Of a DNA stretch of 64,000 bases, positions 16,987-26,201 are shown in pieces. The notes beneath the pieces are model-generated. The model was given only the letters and a program-made list of their open reading frames with translations. It was not told the origin of the DNA and ran no database searches. The position numbers and the translations under genes were made by a program. This DNA is from CBDEUK01 sp965250225 (GTDB taxonomy: Bacteria; Pseudomonadota; Gammaproteobacteria; Eutrophobiales; Eutrophobiaceae). Each line of letters starts with the position of its first letter. Position 1 is the first letter of the stretch. Location: the NCBI GenBank assembly GCA_965250225.1, contig CBDFNQ010000017.1, positions 1-64,000 on the forward strand, written 5' to 3'.

Positions 16987-17012
16987 GGGGACAGGCTTAT
17001 AAGCCTGTCCCC
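16987..17012. repeat. perfect 26-bp palindrome
   Basis: The half-site is GGGGACAGGCTTA, followed directly by its exact complement. It is flanked by seven A residues on the plus strand. Read in the direction of the operon (minus) the T-run precedes rather than follows the hairpin, so it does not look like an intrinsic terminator for the genes around it. It may be a dispersed repeat or a processing site. Confidence 0.8.
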
Positions 17013-17020
17013 AAAAAAAG

Positions 17021-18308
17021 TTATAGAACTCCTGCATTATGTCCAACAGCCTGAGTCGTAGCCAGATAGGCTTCCATAATGCGTGTCGGGTCTTTCATTA
17101 AGTGATCTTTCCATTTACCCAATTTAAGTTTGCTTTGTATCAAACCGCGTAAGACTCCAACATGTTGTGTCAATCCCAAAAGATTGCGCTCTCGACCACA
17201 CACATCATCTTGAAACTGCAGGCTGATATAACGATAACGGTCAGGATCATAGAGTTCACTAGAGTCAGTCACCACCATCAACGCCCATCCATAGACCATA
17301 GGAGCTGGAAATTAAACCAAGTGTATCCAGGACGTTAAGATTGATACTGCCTTGATGAATGGTGTCCTTACCCATCATGTTCATTGCTGCAATACGGCCA
17401 TGATCTGCTGCTGTTGGTTGGATAGCCTGGACGCTGTATTCACCCGTGGAAAAATCTTTACCCTGACAGACATCACCCGCGGCATAGACATCAGGATCAC
17501 TGGATTGAAGTCGATTGTTCACCAGCACACCAAATTCTGTTTCAATGCCACTGGCTTGCAGGAATTGAATATTGGATTTTACACCGGTTGCAGAAATAAC
17601 GACATCGGCCTTGATTACTTCACCATTATTTAAACTAACCTTAAGGTGTTTATTTATTAAGCCTCCTTCTTTAATGAAATCAACTCGTGTTGAGGTGATG
17701 AACAGACAACCCCTTTTTCCTGACACCCATTTCTTGATCAAGGTTGCCCGAGTTCTGATCCATCATCCTGGGCACCATCCGATCTTCCATTTCAACCACA
17801 GTCAGATTGACGCCACGTGAAGCCAACGCTTCGAGGATAATGCAACCGATAAAACCCGCTCCCATCAACACAACATTCGATCCTTTTTGTTGCCTTAGCA
17901 GCAATATTTCGACCGTCTTCAAGCGTCCAACAGCTCAAAACATTGGGTAAATCCATACCGGGTATCGGTGGACGAATGGGATGTGAACCAGTTGCGATGA
18001 GTAATTTGTCATAGCTAAGAACATCACCGCTTTTAAGCATCAATAGTTTTTTTGCTCGCATCAACACTGGACACGCGATCTTGCATAAGCTCGATACCCG
18101 TATCTGTAAAATGTGTATCTGTCTTACGAAGGTAGGTACCTGCTTCATTAATATTTTCGATCAGGTAATACGGTAGAGCCATGCGTGAATACGGTGGCTC
18201 AGGCTCATCACCGATGAGAATGACGGTTGAATCTGGTTGCGACTTACGTAAGGTCTCTGCAGCAATAACGCCTGCAGGCCCTGCTCCAATGATGACGTGT
18301 TTCATCAT
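17021..18308 (-). pseudogene. FAD/NAD(P)-dependent oxidoreductase subunit of the AOR operon, multiply frameshifted
   Basis: Five overlapping frames together encode one pyridine nucleotide-disulfide oxidoreductase-like protein: FAD-binding VIIGAGPAGVIAAETLR, LLIATGSHPIRPPIPG, NAD-binding VVLMGAGFIGCIILEAL, and VYAAGDVCQG. Breaks lie in a T7 run (18047-18053), a T5 run (17884-17888), near 17741-17748, and at a TGACTGAC duplication (plus-strand 17264-17271). Each break behaves like an insertion of one base (or four). The gene lies 32 bases after the AOR gene, in the position of the flavoprotein AorC, which passes electrons to NAD in known three-subunit enzymes. The two homopolymer sites could be sequencing errors; the 4-bp duplication is harder to explain that way. 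Confidence 0.82.
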
Positions 18309-18340
18309 GCCTCTCCTGAATGATTAGGATCAATGATTGA

Positions 18341-20191
18341 TCAAAGCCCGAAACGTGCACGGGTCTCGTCAGTCAATTTGCCATCCGATGTCCAACCACG
18401 GAGTTCGTAGTATTCCGGCAACATTTTATCCAGGTCATTGACACGACCTTTAGCTGGGCCAACATTGGCCGCATCCTTCAACAATCGTTTGGGTAAAGTA
18501 TCGTCGGCGGCTGTCATCCCTGCGGCATTATTAAAATCTCGCTCAAGATTCCAGATCCGTTCACCCACTTCCAGACATCTCTCTGTACTCCAGTCGCCTT
18601 CACAGGCGGCATCAATCTGTGGCGCAATGTCTTCCATGGTCCAGGCAAATGTCGTAAACACACATAGACCTGCAGAATCAACGGCTGCTGTAGCATCCTG
18701 GAAAGCCTTCACCAGTTCTGCCTTACCGTCAGATTCCAGGGGATCAGTCTTGACCGGGATCCCCAACACTTCAGAGGCGACGGTATAACCTCTTAAATGA
18801 CAAGCCCCACGATTTGATGTGGCATAGGCCAGCCCCATTCCCTGTATTCCACGTGGATCATAGGCAGGGAATTCCTGGCCCTTCACCGTCATGGAAAATT
18901 CCGGATGTCCATATTTCTCACACAGACGTTTTGAACCCAAACCCAGATCCTTACCAAAGCCTTCCCCTGTCGCAACCCATTCAGCCGCCTTGGCAAGAGC
19001 TTCTGCTGAACCAAACTTAAATTCAACACCATCTGTTTCCTTTGTCGTAATGGCTCCCGATTCAAACAACTCCATCGCGGCGGCGACGGTGACGCCAAAG
19101 CTTATCGGGTCATAACCATCTTCATTACAAAGAAAATTGGCATACGTCATGACATCCATATCATCGACCCCACAGTCCGAACCGAGCATGCATGCGGCCT
19201 CGAACTCCAAACCTCCTGAATTACCCCAATACTCTGGTTTATTTTCTATCGTGAAATGATTACGATCTATCGTGGAAATTCTTCCGCAAGCGATGGTGCA
19301 GGCAAAGCATCCCGCATTCGTAGTCAAGTTGGCTTTACCATCACTTTCACGTGGCTCCAGCATGGCTTCACCTGAGATATTGCCTGCCTCTTCAAATTGG
19401 ACTTCACGGTGATTGCGTGTGGGCAATGCTCCCATCTCATTGATGACGTTCATGAGCACCTGCGTCCCTAATGCGGGTAAACCTTCACCGGTGACTGCAT
19501 TTCCTGCCAAAACTTTCTTACCTTCGTTAGTGGCATTCATGAATGCTGCAGGATCCTGAATGTTACCGACCCCTTTGGTGCCTCTGACCGCAACCGCTTT
19601 GAGATTTTTTGAAGCCATTACGGTACCCACACCTGAACGACCCGCCGCGCGGTGTAAATCATTGATAATGGCAGAATACAAACAACCAGCTTCTGCAGAT
19701 CGGCCTACTGCGGCAATCCTTAATAATGGGTCCTGATATTTTTTATGTAGGATTTCATCGGCTTCCCAAACTGATTTACCCCAAATTTCATCAGCAGAAA
19801 CCAGCTCTACCTTTTCATTTTCAATATAAAGATAAACAGGCTTGGGTGACTTACCTTCAAAGATGATCATATCCCAGCCAGCATTTTTTAATTCATTGCC
19901 GATGAAGCCTCCTGAATTAGAACAGGCTAATATTCCTGTCAAAGGACTTTTGGTAACAACTGAATAACGACCGCCCGTGGATGCCATCGTGCCAGTCAGG
20001 GGACCAGTCGTCATGATCAGTTTGTTGTCAGGGCCAAGTGGATCGCAATTGGGATCGATTTCATCAACCAGATATTTAGTTGCCAGCCCACGCTGCCCTA
20101 AATAGTCATTCGCCCACTCCATGTTAAGTGGTTCATTACTTACCGTACCCTTTGTCAAATTCACACGTAAAACATTTCTAGTCCAAGCCAT
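18341..20191 (-). CDS. tungsten-type aldehyde:ferredoxin oxidoreductase, catalytic subunit
   Basis: This 616-residue protein has the N-terminal AOR domain (VNLTKGTVSNEPL, TGPLTGTMASTGGRYSVVTKSPLTG in parts, GRSGVGTVMASKNLKAVAVRG in parts). The 4Fe-4S cluster cysteines are C295, C298 and C302 (CFACTIAC) with C510 as the likely fourth ligand. The pterin-binding segment DPRGIQGMGLAYATSNRG is intact. Such enzymes oxidise aldehydes to acids using a tungsten bis-pterin. It lies 10 bases after the ferredoxin gene, as in the AorAB pair of Aromatoleum-type enzymes. Substrate preference is not visible. No frame problems are seen here, unlike the next gene. Confidence 0.93.
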   Translation of the reverse strand: MAWTRNVLRVNLTKGTVSNEPLNMEWANDYLGQRGLATKYLVDEIDPNCDPLGPDNKLIMTTGPLTGTMASTGGRYSVVTKSPLTGILACSNSGGFIGNELKNAGWDMIIFEGKSPKPVYLYIENEKVELVSADEIWGKSVWEADEILHKKYQDPLLRIAAVGRSAEAGCLYSAIINDLHRAAGRSGVGTVMASKNLKAVAVRGTKGVGNIQDPAAFMNATNEGKKVLAGNAVTGEGLPALGTQVLMNVINEMGALPTRNHREVQFEEAGNISGEAMLEPRESDGKANLTTNAGCFACTIACGRISTIDRNHFTIENKPEYWGNSGGLEFEAACMLGSDCGVDDMDVMTYANFLCNEDGYDPISFGVTVAAAMELFESGAITTKETDGVEFKFGSAEALAKAAEWVATGEGFGKDLGLGSKRLCEKYGHPEFSMTVKGQEFPAYDPRGIQGMGLAYATSNRGACHLRGYTVASEVLGIPVKTDPLESDGKAELVKAFQDATAAVDSAGLCVFTTFAWTMEDIAPQIDAACEGDWSTERCLEVGERIWNLERDFNNAAGMTAADDTLPKRLLKDAANVGPAKGRVNDLDKMLPEYYELRGWTSDGKLTDETRARFGL

Positions 20192-20201
20192 GAGTTATCT
20201 C

Positions 20202-20657
20202 CTAAGACTGCGCCGCATGGGCGCGCATACGATCTAAACCAGTATGATCGGCATCAATATAAGTAATGGCATCGGTGGGACAGGCCTTGGCACACTCAGG
20301 ATCGCCGCCACACAAGTCACACTTATGTACAACCTTCGTTGTTGTATCGTAATTAACCGTGCCGAAAGGACAAGCGACTGTACAGACTTTGCAACCCACA
20401 CAAATATCGTCGAGGACTTCTTTTGCTCCCGTCGTTTCATTAACAACAATCGCCTCAACCGGGCATGCATGCATACACCAGGCTTCTTCACATTGCGTAC
20501 AGGTATAGGGTACGAATCGTCCCTCTTCATGAAAGGTAAAGACTTTGATACGGGATTTTGCCGGGTTGAATAACCCGGTGGCCTCATAGGAACAGGCCAT
20601 TTCACATTGCAAACAACCGGTGCATTTTTCTGGTTCTATTTGAAGTGCTCTGAGCAT
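20202..20657 (-). CDS. four-cluster ferredoxin subunit for AOR
   Basis: This 151-residue polyferredoxin has four Cys groups: CTGCLQCEMACSYE, CTQCEEAWCMHACPVEA, CVGCKVCTVACPFG and CDLCGGDPECAKACPTDA, enough for four 4Fe-4S clusters. This is the electron-transfer partner encoded first in the operon, comparable with AorA or HycB-type subunits. The next gene downstream is the catalytic subunit. Soluble; no signal peptide. Confidence 0.92.
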   Translation of the reverse strand: MLRALQIEPEKCTGCLQCEMACSYEATGLFNPAKSRIKVFTFHEEGRFVPYTCTQCEEAWCMHACPVEAIVVNETTGAKEVLDDICVGCKVCTVACPFGTVNYDTTTKVVHKCDLCGGDPECAKACPTDAITYIDADHTGLDRMRAHAAQS

Positions 20658-20708
20658 TGGCTTCCCCTTAGAGTCAGCTTGTCAAAATTATCAGTTTCAA
20701 CCTAACAT

Positions 20709-20725
20709 TGTTGCATTTCGCAACA
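20709..20725. promoter_or_regulatory. inverted repeat upstream of the AOR operon (operator candidate)
   Basis: TGTTGC-ATTTC-GCAACA is a perfect 6-bp inverted repeat 52 bases upstream of the ferredoxin start, in the otherwise AT-rich 284-base divergent region to the glutaredoxin gene. Position and symmetry suit a dimeric regulator. I cannot assign the regulator. The rest of the divergent region shows no gene. Confidence 0.4.
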
Positions 20726-20941
20726 TTTTTTTCTTTTACATTTAAACTCATAGAGAATTTAAACACAGACTTATATTTAACGACTAAGAGGCAAAATATG
20801 CAAGTAAAAATTCATTTTTCTCTATCCGGAACCCTCTACTATCTCCATAGTCCATAAACAGTCACACTACCATTGTAAGATACTATCTACTCTGTCCGAT
20901 ACTTTTAATCACTATTAATTACGAAATTCCAGAATAAAACG

Positions 20942-21199
20942 ATGGTTAAAATTTACACAAAAAGAACTTGTGGTTATTGCCACATGGCAAAACAACTGTT
21001 GAGTTCACAAGGCATTCACTTTGATGAAGTCGATGTCATTCATGATCATGATGGATTTAAACACATGGTCAGCGCGGCTAGCGGACACCGTACCGTGACC
21101 GTGCCACAAATATTCATCAATGATGAAGCTATTGGCGGTTTTATGGAGCTCGCTACATCATCCCAATCAGGTACATTGAATATTTTGGTAAATAATTAA
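20942..21199 (+). CDS. glutaredoxin (GrxC-type)
   Basis: This 85-residue thioredoxin-fold protein has the dithiol active site CGYC at residues 10-13, TVPQIFIN (cis-proline) and IGGFMEL (glutathione-binding GG). It differs from the usual CPYC in one middle residue. It reduces disulfides at the expense of glutathione. It heads a plus-strand run of redox genes that includes glutathione reductase. Confidence 0.9.
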   Translation: MVKIYTKRTCGYCHMAKQLLSSQGIHFDEVDVIHDHDGFKHMVSAASGHRTVTVPQIFINDEAIGGFMELATSSQSGTLNILVNN

Positions 21200-21200
21200 T

Positions 21201-21902
21201 ATGTCAAAACGTCATGGAAAAATTATTATTCTCAGCCTGGTCGTGGTCTTAATAAGTCTGTTTTTTTATTTCGACCTGGGTCAATATTTGACACTGGAAG
21301 TGATTAAATCGAAACAGGCACAAGTAGCGGCTTATTACACAGAACACCCATTCGGGTTTTCACTCATCTTCTTTTCAATCTACGTGCTGATGGCAGCCTT
21401 ATCTATTCCAGGCGCAGCATTATTAACGCTCATTGCTGGTTCGATCTTTGGTTTGCTTTGGGGCAGTATCATTGTTTCCTTTGCTTCAACGATTGGTGCC
21501 ACGTTCGCATTCTTAATCGCTCGTTATTTATTCAGAGACAGCATTCAGGAAAAATACGGCGAAAAATTACAAACTATCAATGATGGGGTGCAACATGAAG
21601 GAGGCTATTATCTGTTTACTCTGAGGTTGGTACCTGCTTTTCCATTTTTTCTGGTAAACCTTGTTATGGGTGTTACTACAATTCCATTGGTCATTTATTA
21701 TCTGGTCAGCCAAATCGGTATGCTACCGGCTACGATTATTTATGTGAATGCAGGGAAACAACTAGCAGAAATCGATTCACTCAGTGGTATATTATCGCCA
21801 CAGCTTCTTTTTGCATTTGCATTGCTTGGCATCTTTCCAATTGCTGCAAAAAAAATGATTGAGTTTATTAATCGACGTAAACATGATGAAAATAATTTAT
21901 GA
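21201..21902 (+). CDS. TVP38/TMEM64-family membrane protein
   Basis: This 233-residue protein has about six membrane segments. The central part (LTLIAGSIFGLLWGSIIVSFASTIGATFAFLIARYLF in parts: LTLIAGSIFGLLWG and GATFAFLIARYLFRD) and FTLRLVPAFPFFLVN match the SNARE-associated/TVP38 family. It begins one base after the glutaredoxin stop and overlaps the next gene by four bases (ATGA). It is often encoded with a MerA-like flavoprotein, as here. The transported substrate or role is not established. Confidence 0.88.
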   Translation: MSKRHGKIIILSLVVVLISLFFYFDLGQYLTLEVIKSKQAQVAAYYTEHPFGFSLIFFSIYVLMAALSIPGAALLTLIAGSIFGLLWGSIIVSFASTIGATFAFLIARYLFRDSIQEKYGEKLQTINDGVQHEGGYYLFTLRLVPAFPFFLVNLVMGVTTIPLVIYYLVSQIGMLPATIIYVNAGKQLAEIDSLSGILSPQLLFAFALLGIFPIAAKKMIEFINRRKHDENNL

Positions 21903-23356
21903 CTAATCTGGATAAGCCGAAACACTTCGATCGTAACCTGATTGTAATCGGTGCAGGTTCTGCCGGTTTGGTTAGTGCCTACATTGCTGCCGCCGTAAAA
22001 GCCAAAGTCACACTCATAGAAAAGCATAAAATGGGTGGCGACTGTTTGAATTTCGGTTGTGTCCCTTCAAAGGCCTTGATCCGTTCAGCAAAATTTTTGT
22101 CACATATCCAACGTGCAAAAGAGTTTGGCTTTAAATCCGCATCAGCTGAATTTGATTTTGCCGATATTATGGAGCGCGTTCAATCCATTATTCAAACAAT
22201 CCAGCCACATGACTCAGTTGAACGCTATACACAACTTGGCGTCGATGTTATCGAAGGCGAAGCTAAAATCAAATCACCCTGGCATGTTGAAATAAATGGA
22301 AACACACTCACCTCTAAAAATATTATTATTGCCACAGGCGCACGTCCTTTTATTCCACCCATCAAGGGAATAGACAACATTAAGTATTTAACGTCCGACA
22401 TACTGTGGGACATACGTGAATTACCCGAACGTCTGCTTATCCTCGGTGGTGGCCCAATCGGTTGTGAACTGTCGCAAAGTTTTGCGCGTTTTGGCAGTCA
22501 GGTGATACAAGTTGAAATGCTACCTCGTTTATTAATTCGAGAAGATGAAGATGTGTCAGATATCATCTTGTCACGTTTTATACAGGAGGGGGTTGATGTA
22601 CGTCTAAATCATAAAGCCTTAGAAATCATAAAAACAGATAATGCCTATATTATGATTTGCGAACATGAAGGTCAGAAAGTAAAGATCCCTTTTGACAAAC
22701 TACTGGTTGCAGTCGGACGCAAAGCAAACACAAAAGGATTTGGTCTTGAAGATATCGATATTGAGCTATCAAAAAATGAAACCGTGCAAGTTAATAAATT
22801 CATGCAAACGAATCACAAAAATATATTTGCCTGTGGTGACGTCGCCGGACCCTATCAGTTCACGCATGTGGCAGCACATCAAGCATGGTATTGTGCTGTC
22901 AATGCCTTGTTCGGTAGTTTCAAGAAATTTAAAGTGGATTATTCTGTTATACCATGGGCGACCTTTACCGATCCCGAAGTCGCACGTGTGGGTCTAAATG
23001 AAACAGAAGCCAAAGAAAATAACATCCCATATGAAACAACTCTCTATGACATTAATGATCTGGATCGTGCCATTACTGACAGTGAGGCTCATGGCTTTGT
23101 TAAAGTATTAACTATCCCAGGCAAGGATAAAATACTCGGTGTAACAATTGTTGGTGAACACGCAGGCGATTTAATTGCTGAATACGTGGCGGCCATGCGC
23201 CATGGCTTTGGAATGAATAAGATCCTTTCTACAATACATATCTATCCAACTCTGGCTGAGGCCAATAAATATGCCGCAGGCAACTGGAAAAAAGCCCATG
23301 CTCCGGAATTTGCATTAAAAATTGTCGAAAAATTTAACAACTGGATGAGAAGTTGA
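21899..23356 (+). CDS. MerA/Lpd-like pyridine nucleotide-disulfide oxidoreductase
   Basis: The 485-residue flavoprotein has FAD-binding VIGAGSAGLVSAYIA, the redox-active disulfide motif GGDCLNFGCVPSKA, NAD(P)-binding LILGGGPIGCELSQSF, FACGDVAGP and the C-terminal dimerisation domain with HIYPTLAEANKYAAGNW. It lacks the N-terminal heavy-metal domain of mercuric reductase and the C-terminal cysteine pair that binds Hg. The substrate is therefore unknown. The four-base overlap with the TVP38 gene points to a coupled function. Confidence 0.9.
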   Translation: MTNLDKPKHFDRNLIVIGAGSAGLVSAYIAAAVKAKVTLIEKHKMGGDCLNFGCVPSKALIRSAKFLSHIQRAKEFGFKSASAEFDFADIMERVQSIIQTIQPHDSVERYTQLGVDVIEGEAKIKSPWHVEINGNTLTSKNIIIATGARPFIPPIKGIDNIKYLTSDILWDIRELPERLLILGGGPIGCELSQSFARFGSQVIQVEMLPRLLIREDEDVSDIILSRFIQEGVDVRLNHKALEIIKTDNAYIMICEHEGQKVKIPFDKLLVAVGRKANTKGFGLEDIDIELSKNETVQVNKFMQTNHKNIFACGDVAGPYQFTHVAAHQAWYCAVNALFGSFKKFKVDYSVIPWATFTDPEVARVGLNETEAKENNIPYETTLYDINDLDRAITDSEAHGFVKVLTIPGKDKILGVTIVGEHAGDLIAEYVAAMRHGFGMNKILSTIHIYPTLAEANKYAAGNWKKAHAPEFALKIVEKFNNWMRS

Positions 23357-23358
23357 CT

Positions 23359-24711
23359 ATGTCAAAATATAAATACGATTTATTTGTCATTGGCGCAGGT
23401 TCAGGTGGTGTTCGTGCGGCACGGATGTCTGCCGGTATGGGTGCTCGCGTTGCAATCGCTGAGGACAAATATCTTGGTGGTACCTGTGTTAATGTCGGTT
23501 GTGTACCGAAGAAACTCTTTGTCTATGCCTCACAATTCTCAGAATTATTCTCTCAGTCATCAGGGTTTGGCTGGCATGTCAGTTCAACAAAATTCAACTG
23601 GAAACAATTGCTCGCCAATAAAAATGCTGAAATAGAACGACTCAACGGCGTTTATGAAAGACTACTAAAAGATTCAGGAGTGGAATTAATCACTGGACGT
23701 GCTTCATTAGTCGATCCACATACCATAGAAGTTAACAACAAACAATTTACGGCGGAAAAGATTTTAGTTGCTACAGGTGGCTGGCCCAGTGTTCCTGAGA
23801 TCCCTGGAAAAGAACACATCATTACTTCAAACGAATCCTTCTTTCTGGAAACATTACCCAAACACATTACGATAGTCGGTGGTGGCTATATCGCTGTTGA
23901 ATTTGCCGGCATCTTTAATGGTCTAGGCGTTGACACCACACTCTTATATCGCGGCCCGTTATTTTTACGCGGGTTCGATGATGATGTACGTACGCACCTG
24001 GCGGAAGAAATGCGTAAAAAAGGTATCAATCTGTTGTTTGATACTAATATTGAATCCATTCAACACAACTCTAATCAATACAACTGCCAACTAAATACTG
24101 ATGATACGATTAATACCAACCTTGTCATGTATGCAACGGGACGCAAACCTAATTCAGATAATCTGGGTCTTGAATCATCAGGGGTTGAAAGAGATGGAAA
24201 TGGTGCAATTATTGTCAATGATCATTTTCAAACGTCGAAAAATAATATTTATGCACTCGGTGATGTCATTAATCGTATACAACTGACTCCAGTAGCATTA
24301 GCTGAGGGCATGTATTTATCCAGACATTTATTTGGCAACGACCCAAAACCAGTCGATTACACTAATATCCCCACTGCAGTTTTCAGTCAGCCCAATATCG
24401 GCACGGTTGGGTTAACGGAAACTGCAGCGCGCGAAAAATACACCCACATTGATATCTATAAAAGTCAATTCACCCCGATGAAACTCAGCTTTTCCAATGA
24501 AGATGAAAAGACATTAATGAAATTGGTCGTTGATAAAAACTCAGACAAAGTCGTTGGCGTACATATGGTTGGCCCTGATGCAGGTGAAATAATTCAGGGT
24601 ATTGGTATTGCCATTAAAGCAGGGGCAACCAAAAGCACATTTGATCAAACCATAGGTATCCATCCTACATCTGCCGAAGAGTTTGTTACCATGCGCGAAT
24701 CAGTCAAATAA
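23359..24711 (+). CDS. gor: glutathione-disulfide reductase
   Basis: This 450-residue enzyme has VIGAGSGGVRAARMSA, the active disulfide GGTCVNVGCVPKKLFVYAS, NADPH-binding VGGGYIAVEFAGIFNGLG and the active-site histidine in GIHPTSAEEF. Arginines after the nucleotide motif suit NADPH. The VGCVPKK form is specific to glutathione reductase. The ATG at 23359 is preferred over a TTG at 23353 that overlaps the previous stop. It regenerates GSH for the neighbouring glutaredoxin. Confidence 0.93.
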   Translation: MSKYKYDLFVIGAGSGGVRAARMSAGMGARVAIAEDKYLGGTCVNVGCVPKKLFVYASQFSELFSQSSGFGWHVSSTKFNWKQLLANKNAEIERLNGVYERLLKDSGVELITGRASLVDPHTIEVNNKQFTAEKILVATGGWPSVPEIPGKEHIITSNESFFLETLPKHITIVGGGYIAVEFAGIFNGLGVDTTLLYRGPLFLRGFDDDVRTHLAEEMRKKGINLLFDTNIESIQHNSNQYNCQLNTDDTINTNLVMYATGRKPNSDNLGLESSGVERDGNGAIIVNDHFQTSKNNIYALGDVINRIQLTPVALAEGMYLSRHLFGNDPKPVDYTNIPTAVFSQPNIGTVGLTETAAREKYTHIDIYKSQFTPMKLSFSNEDEKTLMKLVVDKNSDKVVGVHMVGPDAGEIIQGIGIAIKAGATKSTFDQTIGIHPTSAEEFVTMRESVK

Positions 24712-24750
24712 ATGCCATTAATTTAATTATACAAATCGTCTCAGCATGTT

Positions 24751-25530
24751 ATGAAACTCCAGAAGCTCATATTCTGTTTATGTTTTATCATGAGCTTTGA
24801 ATCCAGTGCTGATACAGCAGTTATTGCTGTCGCATCAAATATGTCCCATGCTATCCAGGAAATTGCTGATACATTCAAAAAAGAAAAACGACTGCAGGTA
24901 AAATTAAGTTTTAGCTCATCAGGAAATCTCAGCCGGCAAATTATCAAAGGCGCGCCGTTTGAATTGTTTCTATCCGCTAACGTTGATTACGTTTCACGTC
25001 TTGTAAAGCAGAACAAAACTCTAACATCAAGAAAAACTTACGCCATTGGGCAACTTTGTCTATTTGTTCCTAATCAATCGAGCCTAAGCGATACTGGAAA
25101 CCTTGATATCATTTTCAGGAAATTAGTATTCGGTCATTACAATAAACTTGCATTGGCAAACCCTGAACTAGCACCATACGGAAGCGCATCTATAACAACA
25201 TTGAGAAGCGCAGGCATGTGGGCATTCGACAGAAATAAACTGGTACTGGCTGAAAACATATCTCAATCGACTCAATTTGGGCTGACTGCATCAGTCGATT
25301 TGGCTTTTATTCCATACTCTCATGCGCTATTAAAAAAAGTAAGTCAAAAAGGTCAATGCTATAGAATTCCAGAACATATGCATCAACCTATCGTTCAGGA
25401 AATGGTATTACTAAAAAGCGCGGGTGAAACAGCAAAATCATTTTACGATTATATGGGTTCAAACACTGCACAAAGGATTTTGTCTGAACATGGTTATGTC
25501 TTACCAAAACACACTGTAAATTATTATTAA
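24751..25530 (+). CDS. modA: molybdate/tungstate ABC transporter, periplasmic binding protein
   Basis: This 259-residue protein has a signal peptide (LIFCLCFIMSFESSA) and the ModA fold: VIAVASNMSHAIQEIADTF, FSSSGNLSRQIIKGAPFELFLSAN in parts, and ANPELAPYGSAS. The Ser residues in SSSGN and the APYG segment bind the oxyanion. Molybdate and tungstate are both bound by ModA proteins. The gene starts 39 bases after gor and leads modABC. Confidence 0.9.
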   Translation: MKLQKLIFCLCFIMSFESSADTAVIAVASNMSHAIQEIADTFKKEKRLQVKLSFSSSGNLSRQIIKGAPFELFLSANVDYVSRLVKQNKTLTSRKTYAIGQLCLFVPNQSSLSDTGNLDIIFRKLVFGHYNKLALANPELAPYGSASITTLRSAGMWAFDRNKLVLAENISQSTQFGLTASVDLAFIPYSHALLKKVSQKGQCYRIPEHMHQPIVQEMVLLKSAGETAKSFYDYMGSNTAQRILSEHGYVLPKHTVNYY

Positions 25531-25532
25531 TA

Positions 25533-26201
25533 ATGAATCTGGACTCGTTAACATTATCACTGTGGCTTGCATTCTGGACAGCAGTTATCCTGTTGCCAAT
25601 CAGTTTACTCTTATCGCATTGGTTGAGTTATCATACATTTAAAGGCAAAACTGTTGTCTTAACACTGATTGCACTGCCATTGGTATTGCCACCCACGGTG
25701 CTCGGTTATTACTTATTGTTATCCTTTAGTGATCAAGCACTACCTGGAAAGCTCTTTCAATTCTTATTTGACTCATCATTGTTATTTTCATTTCAAGGTT
25801 TATTGGTCGCCTCTATTATCTTTAATTTACCATTTGCCTTTCAGCCTATGCAAACTGCTTTTTCATCTATTCCGAGAGATGTCAGAGAAGCTGCCTGGTG
25901 TTGCGGTTTGTCGCGCTGGCAGACCTTTTTACATATCGAAGTTCCTTTGGCCTGGCATGGCATTTTGTCTTCATTAATCTTGACCTTTGCACATACACTC
26001 GGAGAATTCGGAGTTGTATTAATGGTCGGCGGGAATATTCCCGGAGAAACAAGAACAATTGCTATTGATATATACGACAAGGTTCAACTGTTTGATGATC
26101 AATCTGCCAGTATTTTATCTGCGATTTTATTAGTCATTTCTTTTGCGACTATTTCCTCCATTTATCTACTAAATCAACGCATTCTTCAGCGTCATGTCTG
26201 A
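25533..26201 (+). CDS. modB: molybdate ABC transporter, permease
   Basis: This 222-residue inner-membrane permease has five helices. The ATPase-coupling loop REAAWCCGLSRWQTFLHIEVPLA fits the EAA motif. LALPLVLPPTVLGYYLL-like sequence near residue 45 is typical of ModB. It begins two bases after modA and overlaps modC by eight bases. Confidence 0.93.
   Translation: MNLDSLTLSLWLAFWTAVILLPISLLLSHWLSYHTFKGKTVVLTLIALPLVLPPTVLGYYLLLSFSDQALPGKLFQFLFDSSLLFSFQGLLVASIIFNLPFAFQPMQTAFSSIPRDVREAAWCCGLSRWQTFLHIEVPLAWHGILSSLILTFAHTLGEFGVVLMVGGNIPGETRTIAIDIYDKVQLFDDQSASILSAILLVISFATISSIYLLNQRILQRHV

Noticed and set aside
21899..23356. Mercuric reductase (merA) call
   Set aside because: No heavy-metal domain, no C-terminal cysteine pair and no mer genes nearby; kept as MerA/Lpd-like only.
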